Source: Victivallales bacterium Lenti_02
Lineage (GTDB): Bacteria; Verrucomicrobiota; Lentisphaeria; Oligosphaerales; Lenti-02
Assembly (NCBI GenBank): GCA_001603055.1
Contig: LVAZ01000164.1
Span: 1-14,021 of the forward strand
DNA: 14,021 bases
Reading direction: 5' to 3'
The translations under genes were made by a program, and so were the position numbers. The notes beneath the pieces were generated by a model. That model saw only the letters and a program-made list of their open reading frames with translations. It did not search any database and was not told the DNA's origin. This document shows, piece by piece, positions 7,121 through 14,021 of this stretch (the stretch's first letter is position 1; every line of letters starts with the position of its first letter).

Positions 7121-7154
7121 GCTCTCCCTTGATTCCGATCCCGCCAGGGAGAGC
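7121..7154. repeat. 9-bp inverted repeat upstream of the trp promoter
   Basis: GCTCTCCCT (7121-7129) and AGGGAGAGC (7146-7154) are exact reverse complements separated by 16 nt. The centre-to-centre distance of the arms is 25 bp. It ends 52 bp before the candidate -35 box, too far for a simple operator over the promoter. It could be an upstream binding site or a hairpin; function unknown. Confidence 0.4.
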
Positions 7155-7206
7155 TCAGTTTCTATTGCGTTCTATCGAGTGGGAACGAAAAAAACTCCGC
7201 GCCGCC

Positions 7207-7234
7207 TTGACGGGGGGAATATCGCCCTTATTGT
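7207..7234 (+). promoter_or_regulatory. Candidate sigma70-type promoter of the trp operon
   Basis: TTGACG (7207-7212, five of six consensus bases) and TATTGT (7229-7234, four of six) are separated by 16 nt. Transcription from about 7241 would give a leader RNA of about 145 nt up to the attenuator T-tract, the usual size for a trp leader. It is the best promoter match in the gap. I see no clear TrpR-type operator over it. Confidence 0.5.
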
Positions 7235-7276
7235 TCTAGTGTATCGAAACGCTGATTCTGCAAAAAGGTGTCGGTC

Positions 7277-7321
7277 ATGATGAAACATCCGGGCAAGCTG
7301 GTTTGGTGGTGGCGTCCCTAG
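7277..7321 (+). CDS. trpL: trp operon leader peptide
   Basis: A 14-codon frame encoding MMKHPGKLVWWWRP, with three consecutive TGG Trp codons at 7304-7312 and a TAG stop at 7319. AAGG at 7265-7268 lies 8 nt before the ATG. Trp codons are rare, so three in a row in a tiny frame directly before a terminator and trpE is diagnostic of an attenuation leader. The peptide itself has no expected activity; its translation reports the supply of charged tRNA-Trp. A second ATG follows immediately (7280) and could also be used. Confidence 0.93.
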   Translation: MMKHPGKLVWWWRP

Positions 7322-7385
7322 GGACGTCCGGATGCCCGGTTTTTGCCGATGGTGGCCGCGAACGTCGTTCGTGGCCCTTTTTTTT
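7286..7385 (+). promoter_or_regulatory. Ribosome-mediated trp attenuator (alternative hairpins 1:2, 2:3, 3:4)
   Basis: Three mutually exclusive pairings can be drawn. Protector (1:2): CCGGGCA 7289-7295 with TGCCCGG 7333-7339, enclosing a hairpin of 7311-7317 with 7322-7328. Antiterminator (2:3): 7323-7339 with 7346-7366, with about 16 pairs including GACGT/ACGTC at the base, CGG/CCG in the middle and CGG/CCG at the top, loop 7340-7345, a few bulges and two G-U pairs. Terminator (3:4): 7354-7363 with 7367-7376. The 2:3 fold uses up the whole left arm of the terminator. A ribosome stalled at 7304-7312 would mask the protector and favour 2:3, allowing read-through into trpE. A ribosome reaching the stop at 7319 would leave 3:4 free to form. 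Pairings are hand-drawn from sequence; the mechanism is known from enterobacterial trp operons. Confidence 0.88.
7354..7385 (+). terminator. Intrinsic terminator of the trp attenuator
   Basis: GGCCGCGAAC (7354-7363) pairs with GTTCGTGGCC (7367-7376) through ten pairs, one a G-U, with a GTC loop. After one C come eight Ts (7378-7385). This is a textbook intrinsic terminator lying 45 nt before the trpE start codon. Confidence 0.93.
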
Positions 7386-7430
7386 GGGCTGGTAGGATGG
7401 TGTTTCTGACGAGATGCGAAAGGTGATACG

Positions 7431-8900
7431 ATGAGTGTTCCCGCATACAACGAGTTCAAGAGTCTGTGCGCGAAGGGGAATCTGATTCCCGTGTACCGCG
7501 AGCATCTGGCGGACATCGAGACGCCGGTCTCGGTGGCGAGCCGGTTCGCCGAGGACCGGCAGATGTTTCTGCTGGAGAGCGTGGAGGGGGGGCGCAACTG
7601 GGGGCGCTATTCGTTCATCGGGGTGCATCCGCATTCGTGCTTCACGGTGCGGCAGGGCAAGCCGGTGCTGGAGACGTCGTCGGGCAAGGTGGGGCTCGAG
7701 GGGACGGGCTTCGCGGCCCTGCGCCAGGTGATGGCGCAGACGGTGCCGGTGTCCCTGCCCGAGCTGCCCCGCTTCGTGGCGGGGGCGGTGGGCTTCCTGG
7801 GCTACGAGACGGTGGCCGAATTCGAGAAACTGCCCGCGCCCAAGGCCGAACTCGCCGGGCCGACCGCCTGTTTCATGCTCACCGACACCATGATCGTCTT
7901 CGACAACGTCCGCCACACCATGAAGATCGTGGCCTGCGCCCGGCCCGACTGGTTCGAGTCGCCGGAGGCGGCCTACCGGGACGCGGAGCACCGGATCGAG
8001 GCCATCGAGCGGCGGCTGGCCCAGCCCGCCATGCCCAAGCCTAAAATCCATGGCAAGCTGGTCGAGCCCCAGTCGAACATGAGCCGCGAGGAGTTCTGCG
8101 ACATGGTCCGCCGGGCGCGGGAATACATTTCCGAGGGGGACATCATCCAGACGGTGCTGTCGCAGCGCTTCTCGACCCGGCTGCCTGCCGATCCCTTCAC
8201 CCTCTACCGCGCCCTGCGGCTGGTGAATCCCTCGCCCTACACCTTCTTCCTGAAGACCGGCGAGCGGGTGCTGGTGGGCTCCTCGCCGGAGGTGATGGTG
8301 CGGCTGACCGGGGACACCGCCGAGCTGCGCCCCATCGCGGGAACCCGTCCGCGCGGCGCCACCGAGGCCGAGGACCGGGCGCTGGCCGACGAATTGCTCA
8401 AGGACGAGAAGGAGCGGGCCGAGCATCTCATGCTCGTGGACCTGGGCCGGAACGACCTGGGCCGGGTCGCCACCCCCGCCAGCGTGCAGGTGAGCGATTT
8501 CATGACCATCGAGCGCTACAGCCATGTGATGCATCTGGTCTCGAACGTGAAAGCCACCCTCCAGGAGGGCAAGGACGCCTTCGACCTGATCCGCTCGACC
8601 TTCCCGGCGGGCACCCTCTCCGGCGCGCCGAAAATCCGGGCGATGGAGATCATCAACGAGCTGGAACCCCAGCCGCGCGGGGCCTACGGCGGGGCCGTGG
8701 GCTATCTGGGCTACGACGGCAACATGGACCTGGCCATCACCATCCGCACCCTCGAGGTCGCGGGCGGCGAGGTATCCGTCCAGGTCGGCGCCGGGATTGT
8801 CTACGATTCCGTTCCCGAGCGGGAATTCGACGAGACCTGCCACAAGGCCCGGGGCATGATGCGCGCCCTGGAGCTGGCGGCCAACGGCTTGGCAATGTGA
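7431..8900 (+). CDS. trpE: Anthranilate synthase component I
   Basis: A 489-residue chorismate-using subunit. With the TrpG amidotransferase it makes anthranilate, the committed step of tryptophan synthesis. The N-terminal regulatory domain has LLES (47-50) followed by VEGGRNWGRYSFIG, the Trp-binding site used for feedback inhibition. The C-terminal chorismate-binding domain shows GSSPEVMVRL, RPIAGTRPRG, DEKERAEHLMLVDLGRNDLG, FPAGTLSGAPKIRAMEII, YGGAVGYLGYDGNMDLAI and VQVGAGIVYDS, all as expected for TrpE rather than PabB. The ATG at 7431 has AAAGG at 7419-7423, 7 nt away. It is the first structural gene after the attenuator. trpG follows after 10 nt, its ribosome site overlapping the trpE stop codon, so translational coupling is likely. 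The gene appears full length with no missing key motif. Confidence 0.97.
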   Translation: MSVPAYNEFKSLCAKGNLIPVYREHLADIETPVSVASRFAEDRQMFLLESVEGGRNWGRYSFIGVHPHSCFTVRQGKPVLETSSGKVGLEGTGFAALRQVMAQTVPVSLPELPRFVAGAVGFLGYETVAEFEKLPAPKAELAGPTACFMLTDTMIVFDNVRHTMKIVACARPDWFESPEAAYRDAEHRIEAIERRLAQPAMPKPKIHGKLVEPQSNMSREEFCDMVRRAREYISEGDIIQTVLSQRFSTRLPADPFTLYRALRLVNPSPYTFFLKTGERVLVGSSPEVMVRLTGDTAELRPIAGTRPRGATEAEDRALADELLKDEKERAEHLMLVDLGRNDLGRVATPASVQVSDFMTIERYSHVMHLVSNVKATLQEGKDAFDLIRSTFPAGTLSGAPKIRAMEIINELEPQPRGAYGGAVGYLGYDGNMDLAITIRTLEVAGGEVSVQVGAGIVYDSVPEREFDETCHKARGMMRALELAANGLAM

Positions 8901-8910
8901 GGACACTTCC

Positions 8911-9483
8911 ATGATTTTCATGCTGGACAACTACGATTCGTTCACCTTCAATCTGGTGCAGTACCTGGCCGAAATCGGCGAGGAGGTGGTGGTGCGGCGC
9001 AACGACGAAGTCAGCGTCGAAGAGGTGCTGGCCCTGGCTCCGGCGGGGATCGTCGTCTCCCCCGGCCCCTGCCGTCCCGAAGGCGCGGGCATCTCGATCG
9101 CGCTGATCCAGGCGGCGGCGGGGAAGATTCCCCTGCTGGGCGTCTGCCTCGGCCATCAGGCCATCGGCGCGGCCTTCGGCGGCAAAGTGGTGAAGGCCAA
9201 GGCCATCATGCACGGCAAGGTGTCCAATGTGAGCCACGACGGCAAGGGGGTGTTCGACAGCATCCGCTCGCCGATGAAGGCCACCCGCTACCACTCCCTG
9301 GCGGTCGAGCGCGAGTCGCTCCCCGCCTGTCTCGAAATCACCGCCGAGGCCGAGGACGGCGAAATCATGGGTCTACGCCACCGCGAATGCGCCGTCGAGG
9401 GCGTGCAGTTCCATCCCGAGTCGGTCCTCACCCCGGCCGGCAAACGGCTCCTGGCCAATTTCGTGCAGAGCACCAAGCAATAA
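8911..9483 (+). CDS. trpG: Anthranilate synthase component II (glutamine amidotransferase)
   Basis: A 190-residue class I glutamine amidotransferase that releases ammonia from glutamine for TrpE. The N-terminus MIFMLDNYDSFTFNLVQYL is typical of TrpG/PabA. The catalytic triad is visible: Cys79 in GVCLGHQ, and His168 and Glu170 in VQFHPES. The oxyanion-loop segment VVSPGPCRPEGAG (48-60) is present, with Cys54-Arg55 where many TrpG sequences have a small or Thr residue. GAGGA at 8899-8903 precedes the ATG by 7 nt and overlaps the trpE stop. It is not fused to trpE or trpD, unlike in some bacteria. In many bacteria this subunit also serves PabB in folate synthesis; no pabB is present here to test that. 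Confidence 0.96.
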   Translation: MIFMLDNYDSFTFNLVQYLAEIGEEVVVRRNDEVSVEEVLALAPAGIVVSPGPCRPEGAGISIALIQAAAGKIPLLGVCLGHQAIGAAFGGKVVKAKAIMHGKVSNVSHDGKGVFDSIRSPMKATRYHSLAVERESLPACLEITAEAEDGEIMGLRHRECAVEGVQFHPESVLTPAGKRLLANFVQSTKQ

Positions 9484-9494
9484 AGGATCAGGCC

Positions 9495-10507
<1,013 letters not shown>

Positions 10508-10511
<4 letters not shown>

Positions 10512-11311
10512 GCATTCTCGACACCATCGTCGAACGCACCCGCGCCGACGTGGCAACCCGCCGCCAGGCCGTGCCGCTGGCCGCGCTCGAAGCGCGGTTG
10601 GGCACCGCCCGACCGGTGCTGCCCTTCGCCGACGCTCTGCGCCGTCCCGACGGCGGCAGGCCGACGATCATTGCCGAACTCAAGAAGGCATCCCCTTCGA
10701 AGGGCCTGATCCGGGCGGATTTCGCGCCGCTCGATCTGGCGCGGGAACTGGCCGCCGCCGGGGCGGCCGCCCTGTCGGTCCTCACCGAGCCCCATTTCTT
10801 CCAGGGCCATCCCGACTATCTGGCCGCAGTGGCTCCGGCGGTGCCGATTCCCTGCCTGCGCAAGGATTTCATCGTGGACGAATACCAGGTGGTTGAGGCG
10901 AGGGTGTTGGGGGCTTCCGCCCTGCTGCTGATCGCGGCCTCGCTGCCGGATGGCCTGTACTCGCGATTGTTCGCGCTGGCCCGGGAACTCGGGCTGGGCG
11001 TGCTGACCGAGGTCCACGACGAGGCGGAACTCGCCCGCGTCCTCCCCCTCGGGGTGGATGTGGTCGGCGTCAACAGCCGCAATCTCAAGACCTTCCAGGT
11101 GGATTTGGCCGTGGCCGAACGGATGCTCGGCCAGATTCCCGCCAGCCAGGTGCGCATCGCCGAAAGCGGCGTTGTCAGCGGCGCGGACATGGCCCGGCTG
11201 GTGGCGGCGGGCGCGGACGGATTCCTGGTCGGCGAAACCCTCATGCGCGCCGTTTCCCCCGGCGCCGCCCTGCGGGAGTTGCTGGCCCAGTACGAGGCGT
11301 GCGGACAATGA
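10508..11311 (+). CDS. trpC: Indole-3-glycerol phosphate synthase
   Basis: A 267-residue TIM-barrel enzyme that closes the indole ring with loss of CO2. The catalytic set is readable: Glu57 and Lys59 in IIAELKKASPSKG, Lys119 in LRKDF, Glu168 in LTEVHDE, Asn189 in VNSRNL, and Glu219-Ser220 in IAESGV. LTEPHFFQG (92-100) is also typical. The ATG at 10508 overlaps the trpD stop (ATGA), and its own TGA overlaps the trpF start in the same way. Here trpC and trpF are separate genes, unlike the fused E. coli protein. The open frame extends far upstream inside trpD, but that portion is Arg/Pro-rich shadow sequence. Confidence 0.97.
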
Positions 11312-11919
11312 GCGTCCAGGTCAAAATCTGCGGTCTGACCCGTCCCGAGGACGTGCGCTGCGTCGCCGACTGCGGGGCCGATTTCGCCGGTTTTGTCCTC
11401 TACGACAAGTCGCCGCGCTACGTGGCCCCGGCCCGGTTGCGCGAATTGACCCGCCTGCTGCCCGCCACGGTGGCCAAGGTCGGGGTGGTGGTGAACGCCA
11501 CGCCCGCCTTCGCCCGCGCGGCTCTCGAACAGGGCGGGCTGGACGTGATTCAGTTCTGCGGCGCGGCAACGGACGAATTGCTGCGTTCGGTTCCCCGCGC
11601 CTGGCGGGCGCTGGGACTGGCGGACGAGGCGGATGTGGCACGGGCAGAGGCGCTTCCCGGCGAAGCGCTGCTGATCGACGCCGTCGGCCCCGACCGCCAC
11701 GGCGGCACGGGCCAGCGCTGCGACTGGGGGCTTGCCGCCCGGCTGGCCGTCCGTCGGCGCTGCGTGCTGGCCGGAGGGCTGAATCCGGAGAACGTGGCTG
11801 CGGCTGTTCGCCAGGTCCGCCCCTTCGCGGTGGACGTGGCCAGCGGCACCGAAGCCGCGCCGGGAATCAAGGATCACGACAAAATCCGGGCCTTCGTGAA
11901 CAACGCTCGGAACGCATAG
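11308..11919 (+). CDS. trpF: Phosphoribosylanthranilate isomerase
   Basis: A 203-residue TIM-barrel enzyme for the Amadori rearrangement of phosphoribosylanthranilate. The N-terminal KICGLTRPED (6-15) carries the catalytic general base Cys8. Asp124 in LLIDAVG is the expected general acid. GGTG (132-135), VLAGGLNPENV and DVASGTEAAPGIKDHDKI form the phosphate-binding C-terminal region. One departure: the usual QLHG motif reads QFCG (82-85), with Cys in place of the common His. I chose the ATG at 11308 that overlaps the trpC stop; a GTG at 11299 is in frame and would add three residues. The next gene, trpB, follows after 11 nt. Confidence 0.96.
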   Translation: MSVQVKICGLTRPEDVRCVADCGADFAGFVLYDKSPRYVAPARLRELTRLLPATVAKVGVVVNATPAFARAALEQGGLDVIQFCGAATDELLRSVPRAWRALGLADEADVARAEALPGEALLIDAVGPDRHGGTGQRCDWGLAARLAVRRRCVLAGGLNPENVAAAVRQVRPFAVDVASGTEAAPGIKDHDKIRAFVNNARNA

Positions 11920-11930
11920 GGAGCAGAATC

Positions 11931-13127
11931 ATGGGCACTGGACATTACGGCATCTACGGCGGGCAGTACGTGGCGGAAACGCTGATGCCCGCTCTCCACG
12001 AGCTGACGGCGGTTTTCGAGCACGCGCGCCAGGACCCCGCGTTCCTCGCGGAGTTCGAGGGCTATCTGCGCGACTATGTGGGCCGCGAGTCGCCGCTCTA
12101 CTTCGCCCGTCGCCTGACCGAACATCTCGGCGGCGCGAAAATCTATCTCAAGCGCGAGGACTTGAACCATACCGGGGCGCACAAGGTGAACAACACCCTC
12201 GGCCAGGCCCTGCTGGCCAAGCGCATGGGCAAGCCCCGCGTCATCGCCGAGACCGGGGCGGGCATGCACGGCGTGGCCACGGCCACGGTCGCCGCCCTGC
12301 TCGGCCTGAAGTGCGAGGTCTTCATGGGTACCGAGGATATCCATCGGCAGGCCCCCAACGTCCAGCGCATGAAGGTGCTCGGGGCCACTGTGGTCCCCGT
12401 GGACAGCGGCCAGGGCACGCTCAAGGACGCCATGAACGAGGCCCTGCGCAACTGGGTCACCACCGTGCGCGACACCTTCTATGTGATCGGCACTGTGGCC
12501 GGTCCCCATCCCTACCCCGAGATGGTCAAGTTCTTCCAGTCGGTCATCGGCACCGAGGCCCGGCGGCAGATTCTGGAAAAGGAAGGCCGTCTGCCGGACC
12601 AGGTGATCGCCTGCGTGGGCGGCGGCAGCAATGCCATGGGCATTTTCGCCGGCTTTCTCGCCGACGAGGAAGTCGGGCTGATCGGGGTCGAGGCGGGCGG
12701 CGACGGTCTGGCGACCGGACGCCACGCGGCCAGCATCAACGCCGGCCAGGTGGGGATTCTGCACGGCAACAAGACCTATCTCATGCAGGATGCCGAGGGG
12801 CAGGTGCAGCTCACCCATTCCGTCTCGGCGGGCCTCGACTACCCCGGCGTCGGCCCCGAGCATGCCCATCTGAACGACATCGGTCGGGCCGAGTACAACG
12901 TCATCGACGACCCCGACGCGATTCGTGCCTTCGATCTGCTCTGCCGGACGGAGGGGATCATTCCCGCCCTCGAATCGGCCCATGCCGTGGCCGAGGCGGT
13001 GCGCCGCGCCCCCGCGCTGGGAGCGGACAAGATTCTCGTCGTGAATCTCTCCGGACGCGGCGACAAGGATATGGACAACGTGGCCGAAGCGCGGCTGAAG
13101 CTCCGCGCCGCAGGCAAGCTGGATTGA
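11931..13127 (+). CDS. trpB: Tryptophan synthase beta chain
   Basis: A 398-residue PLP enzyme joining indole to serine, in complex with TrpA. Lys85 in HTGAHKVNN is the PLP Schiff-base lysine, and Glu107 in AETGAG is the catalytic glutamate. GGGSNAMG binds the PLP phosphate, HSVSAGLDYPGVGPEHAHL is the COMM-side/active-site segment typical of TrpB1, and NLSGRGDKD closes the site. It starts GHYGIYGGQYVAETL like standard TrpB1 enzymes, not TrpB2. Oddity: the highly conserved GAGQHG reads GAGMHG, with Met112 at the position equivalent to Salmonella Gln114 in the serine-carboxylate loop. GGGAG at 11919-11923 precedes the ATG by 7 nt. trpA follows after 10 nt. Confidence 0.97.
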   Translation: MGTGHYGIYGGQYVAETLMPALHELTAVFEHARQDPAFLAEFEGYLRDYVGRESPLYFARRLTEHLGGAKIYLKREDLNHTGAHKVNNTLGQALLAKRMGKPRVIAETGAGMHGVATATVAALLGLKCEVFMGTEDIHRQAPNVQRMKVLGATVVPVDSGQGTLKDAMNEALRNWVTTVRDTFYVIGTVAGPHPYPEMVKFFQSVIGTEARRQILEKEGRLPDQVIACVGGGSNAMGIFAGFLADEEVGLIGVEAGGDGLATGRHAASINAGQVGILHGNKTYLMQDAEGQVQLTHSVSAGLDYPGVGPEHAHLNDIGRAEYNVIDDPDAIRAFDLLCRTEGIIPALESAHAVAEAVRRAPALGADKILVVNLSGRGDKDMDNVAEARLKLRAAGKLD

Positions 13128-13137
13128 GGATATTCCC

Positions 13138-13932
13138 ATGAACCGTATCGATCAAACCTTCGAAACCTGCCGCGCCAAGGGGCGCAAGGCATTGGTGATG
13201 TTCGTCAGCGCGGGCGATCCCGACCTGGCGGCCACCGAGCAACTGATCCGCGAGATCGTCGCCGCCGGGACCGACATTGTCGAAATCGGCGTTCCCTTCT
13301 CCGACCCCATGGCCGACGGCCCCGTCATCCAGGCCGCGAGCCAGCGCGCCCTGGCCAGCGGCACCACCCTGCGCGGGATTCTCGCCATGGTCCGGCGGCT
13401 GCGGGCGGCGGGCGTCCAGGCCCCTTTCGTCCTCTTCAGCTACTACAACGTGCTCTTCCGCTACGGCATGAAGGCATTGGCGGCGGACGCGGCGGCGGCG
13501 GGCGTGGACGGCATGCTGGTCGTGGATGTCCCCTTCGAGGAAATGGACGAAATCCTGCCGGACCTCACCGCCAACGGTCTGCATCTCATCCGCCTGGTCG
13601 CCCCGACCACCTCCCCGGAACGAGCCAGGCGCATTCTGGCCGACGCCACCGGCTTCGTCTACACCATCACCGTCACCGGCGTCACCGGCACCCGCAGCGA
13701 ACTGCCCGCCGAATTGAGCGACCTGCTGGCCCGGATGCGCCAGGCGTCGCCCGTCCCCGTGGTGGCCGGTTTCGGCATCTCCTCCCCGGAGCAGGCCCGA
13801 ATCGTGGCGCGGGAAGCCGACGGCGTGGTCGTGGGCAGCGCCCTCGTCAAACGCATGGCCGAGGCCAAGACCCCCGCCGCAGGCATCGCCGACTGCGCCG
13901 AATTCGTCCGTTCCCTGGCCGCCGTGCTCTGA
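13138..13932 (+). CDS. trpA: Tryptophan synthase alpha chain
   Basis: A 264-residue TIM-barrel subunit that cleaves indole-3-glycerol phosphate and channels indole to TrpB. Catalytic Glu49 and Asp60 lie in DIVEIGVPFSDPMADGP (46-62), at exactly the numbers used for the E. coli enzyme. VLFSYYNVLFRYG, GVDGMLVVDVPFEE and TVTGVTGTR (loop 6) follow, and GFGISSPEQ and VVVGSALVK complete the phosphate site. The start ATG at 13138 has GAGGA at 13126-13130, 7 nt away, overlapping the trpB stop. It is the last gene of the operon; a tandem repeat and a strong hairpin follow. Confidence 0.97.
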   Translation: MNRIDQTFETCRAKGRKALVMFVSAGDPDLAATEQLIREIVAAGTDIVEIGVPFSDPMADGPVIQAASQRALASGTTLRGILAMVRRLRAAGVQAPFVLFSYYNVLFRYGMKALAADAAAAGVDGMLVVDVPFEEMDEILPDLTANGLHLIRLVAPTTSPERARRILADATGFVYTITVTGVTGTRSELPAELSDLLARMRQASPVPVVAGFGISSPEQARIVAREADGVVVGSALVKRMAEAKTPAAGIADCAEFVRSLAAVL

Positions 13933-13950
13933 AAACAGCCGATCTTTCAC

Positions 13951-13974
13951 CACGAAGACACGAAGACACGAAGA
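13951..13974 (+). repeat. Three tandem copies of CACGAAGA
   Basis: The 8-bp unit CACGAAGA occurs three times without a break, 18 bp after the trpA stop codon, preceded by TTTCAC and followed by AGAGAA. Similar CACGAAG tandems occur in intergenic DNA of several environmental bacterial groups, to my general knowledge. It is noncoding here and differs in composition (A-rich) from the flanking genes. Confidence 0.75.
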
Positions 13975-13985
13975 AGAGAAATGCG

Positions 13986-14020
13986 CCGCGCAACGCCCGG
14001 AAATTCCGGGCGTTGCGCGG
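13986..14020 (+). terminator. 15-bp GC-rich hairpin, probable 3' end of the trp operon
   Basis: CCGCGCAACGCCCGG (13986-14000) and its exact reverse complement (14006-14020) are separated by the loop AAATT. It begins 53 bp after the trpA stop. The window ends one base later, so a T-tract cannot be checked. The alternative is a dispersed palindromic repeat. Confidence 0.65.
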
Positions 14021-14021
14021 G

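Larger units (their letters stand above)
6779..7276. other. Gene-poor accessory interval upstream of the trp operon
   Basis: About 500 bp with no intact gene. It contains a perfect 14-bp hairpin (6791-6827), a truncated PIN-domain remnant on the minus strand (6858-7007), two short palindromes (7062-7082, 7121-7154) and the likely trp promoter (7207-7234). Short open frames here (for example 7048-7239 and 7071-7280) have no recognisable protein character. Confidence 0.7.

Noticed and set aside
7240..7430. T-box or TRAP-type control of the trp operon
   Set aside because: No T-box consensus or specifier/antiterminator layout and no run of GAG/UAG triplets; the tandem Trp codons fit leader-peptide attenuation.
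7275..8930. A 551-codon minus-strand open frame opposite trpE
   Set aside because: His/Gly/Arg-rich shadow of trpE and the leader; no protein-like motif.

Overview
The window is a GC-rich bacterial chromosomal segment, densely coding on both strands. Nothing in it fixes the taxon. Several things together recall the PVC superphylum (Kiritimatiellota, Lentisphaerota, Verrucomicrobiota, Planctomycetota) or a similar GC-rich environmental lineage: a Gfo/Idh/MocA oxidoreductase with a cupin and a GH88-like hydrolase, a stand-alone xylose-isomerase-like TIM barrel protein, an orphan Tat-exported polyferredoxin, an EF-G that looks like a paralogue, and CACGAAGA-type intergenic repeats. This placement is inference.

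Layout. (1) 73-2136 (+) encodes an EF-G-family translational GTPase. Its stop codon overlaps by 7 bp the 3' end of a convergent minus-strand operon. (2) That operon, 5177 down to 2130, encodes a GH88/unsaturated-glucuronyl-hydrolase-like enzyme, a small cupin and a Gfo/Idh/MocA oxidoreductase, with gaps of 20 and 19 nt. It looks like a small carbohydrate (perhaps uronate) catabolic unit. (3) Divergently on the plus strand lie a TTG-started, Tat-targeted protein with 17 cysteines in ferredoxin motifs (5311-5889) and a sugar-isomerase-like TIM barrel (5996-6778). (4) 6779-7206 is a gene-poor accessory patch. It holds a perfect 14-bp hairpin, the C-terminal remnant of a PIN-domain (VapC-like) toxin, and two further short palindromes. 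(5) 7207-13932 is a complete tryptophan operon, trpE-G-D-C-F-B-A, with a promoter and leader upstream. (6) The end of the window has an 8-bp tandem repeat and a 15-bp hairpin that probably ends the trp operon.

The most notable element is the trp leader (about 7240-7385). A 14-residue leader peptide with three consecutive Trp codons is followed by mutually exclusive hairpins and an intrinsic terminator with eight Ts. This is a complete ribosome-mediated attenuator. It predicts that charged tRNA-Trp controls the operon, in addition to allosteric inhibition of TrpE through its LLES site.

How the genes work together: TrpE and TrpG make anthranilate from chorismate and glutamine; TrpD adds phosphoribosyl; TrpF isomerises; TrpC closes the indole ring; TrpA and TrpB form tryptophan synthase. 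Every step from chorismate to tryptophan is encoded by a separate, apparently intact gene, tightly packed (gaps of 10-11 nt or ATGA overlaps). I found no clear new multi-gene system. The points most worth a second look are the attenuator, the orphan polyferredoxin, the EF-G with an altered domain IV tip, and the Gln-to-Met change in the serine-binding loop of TrpB.
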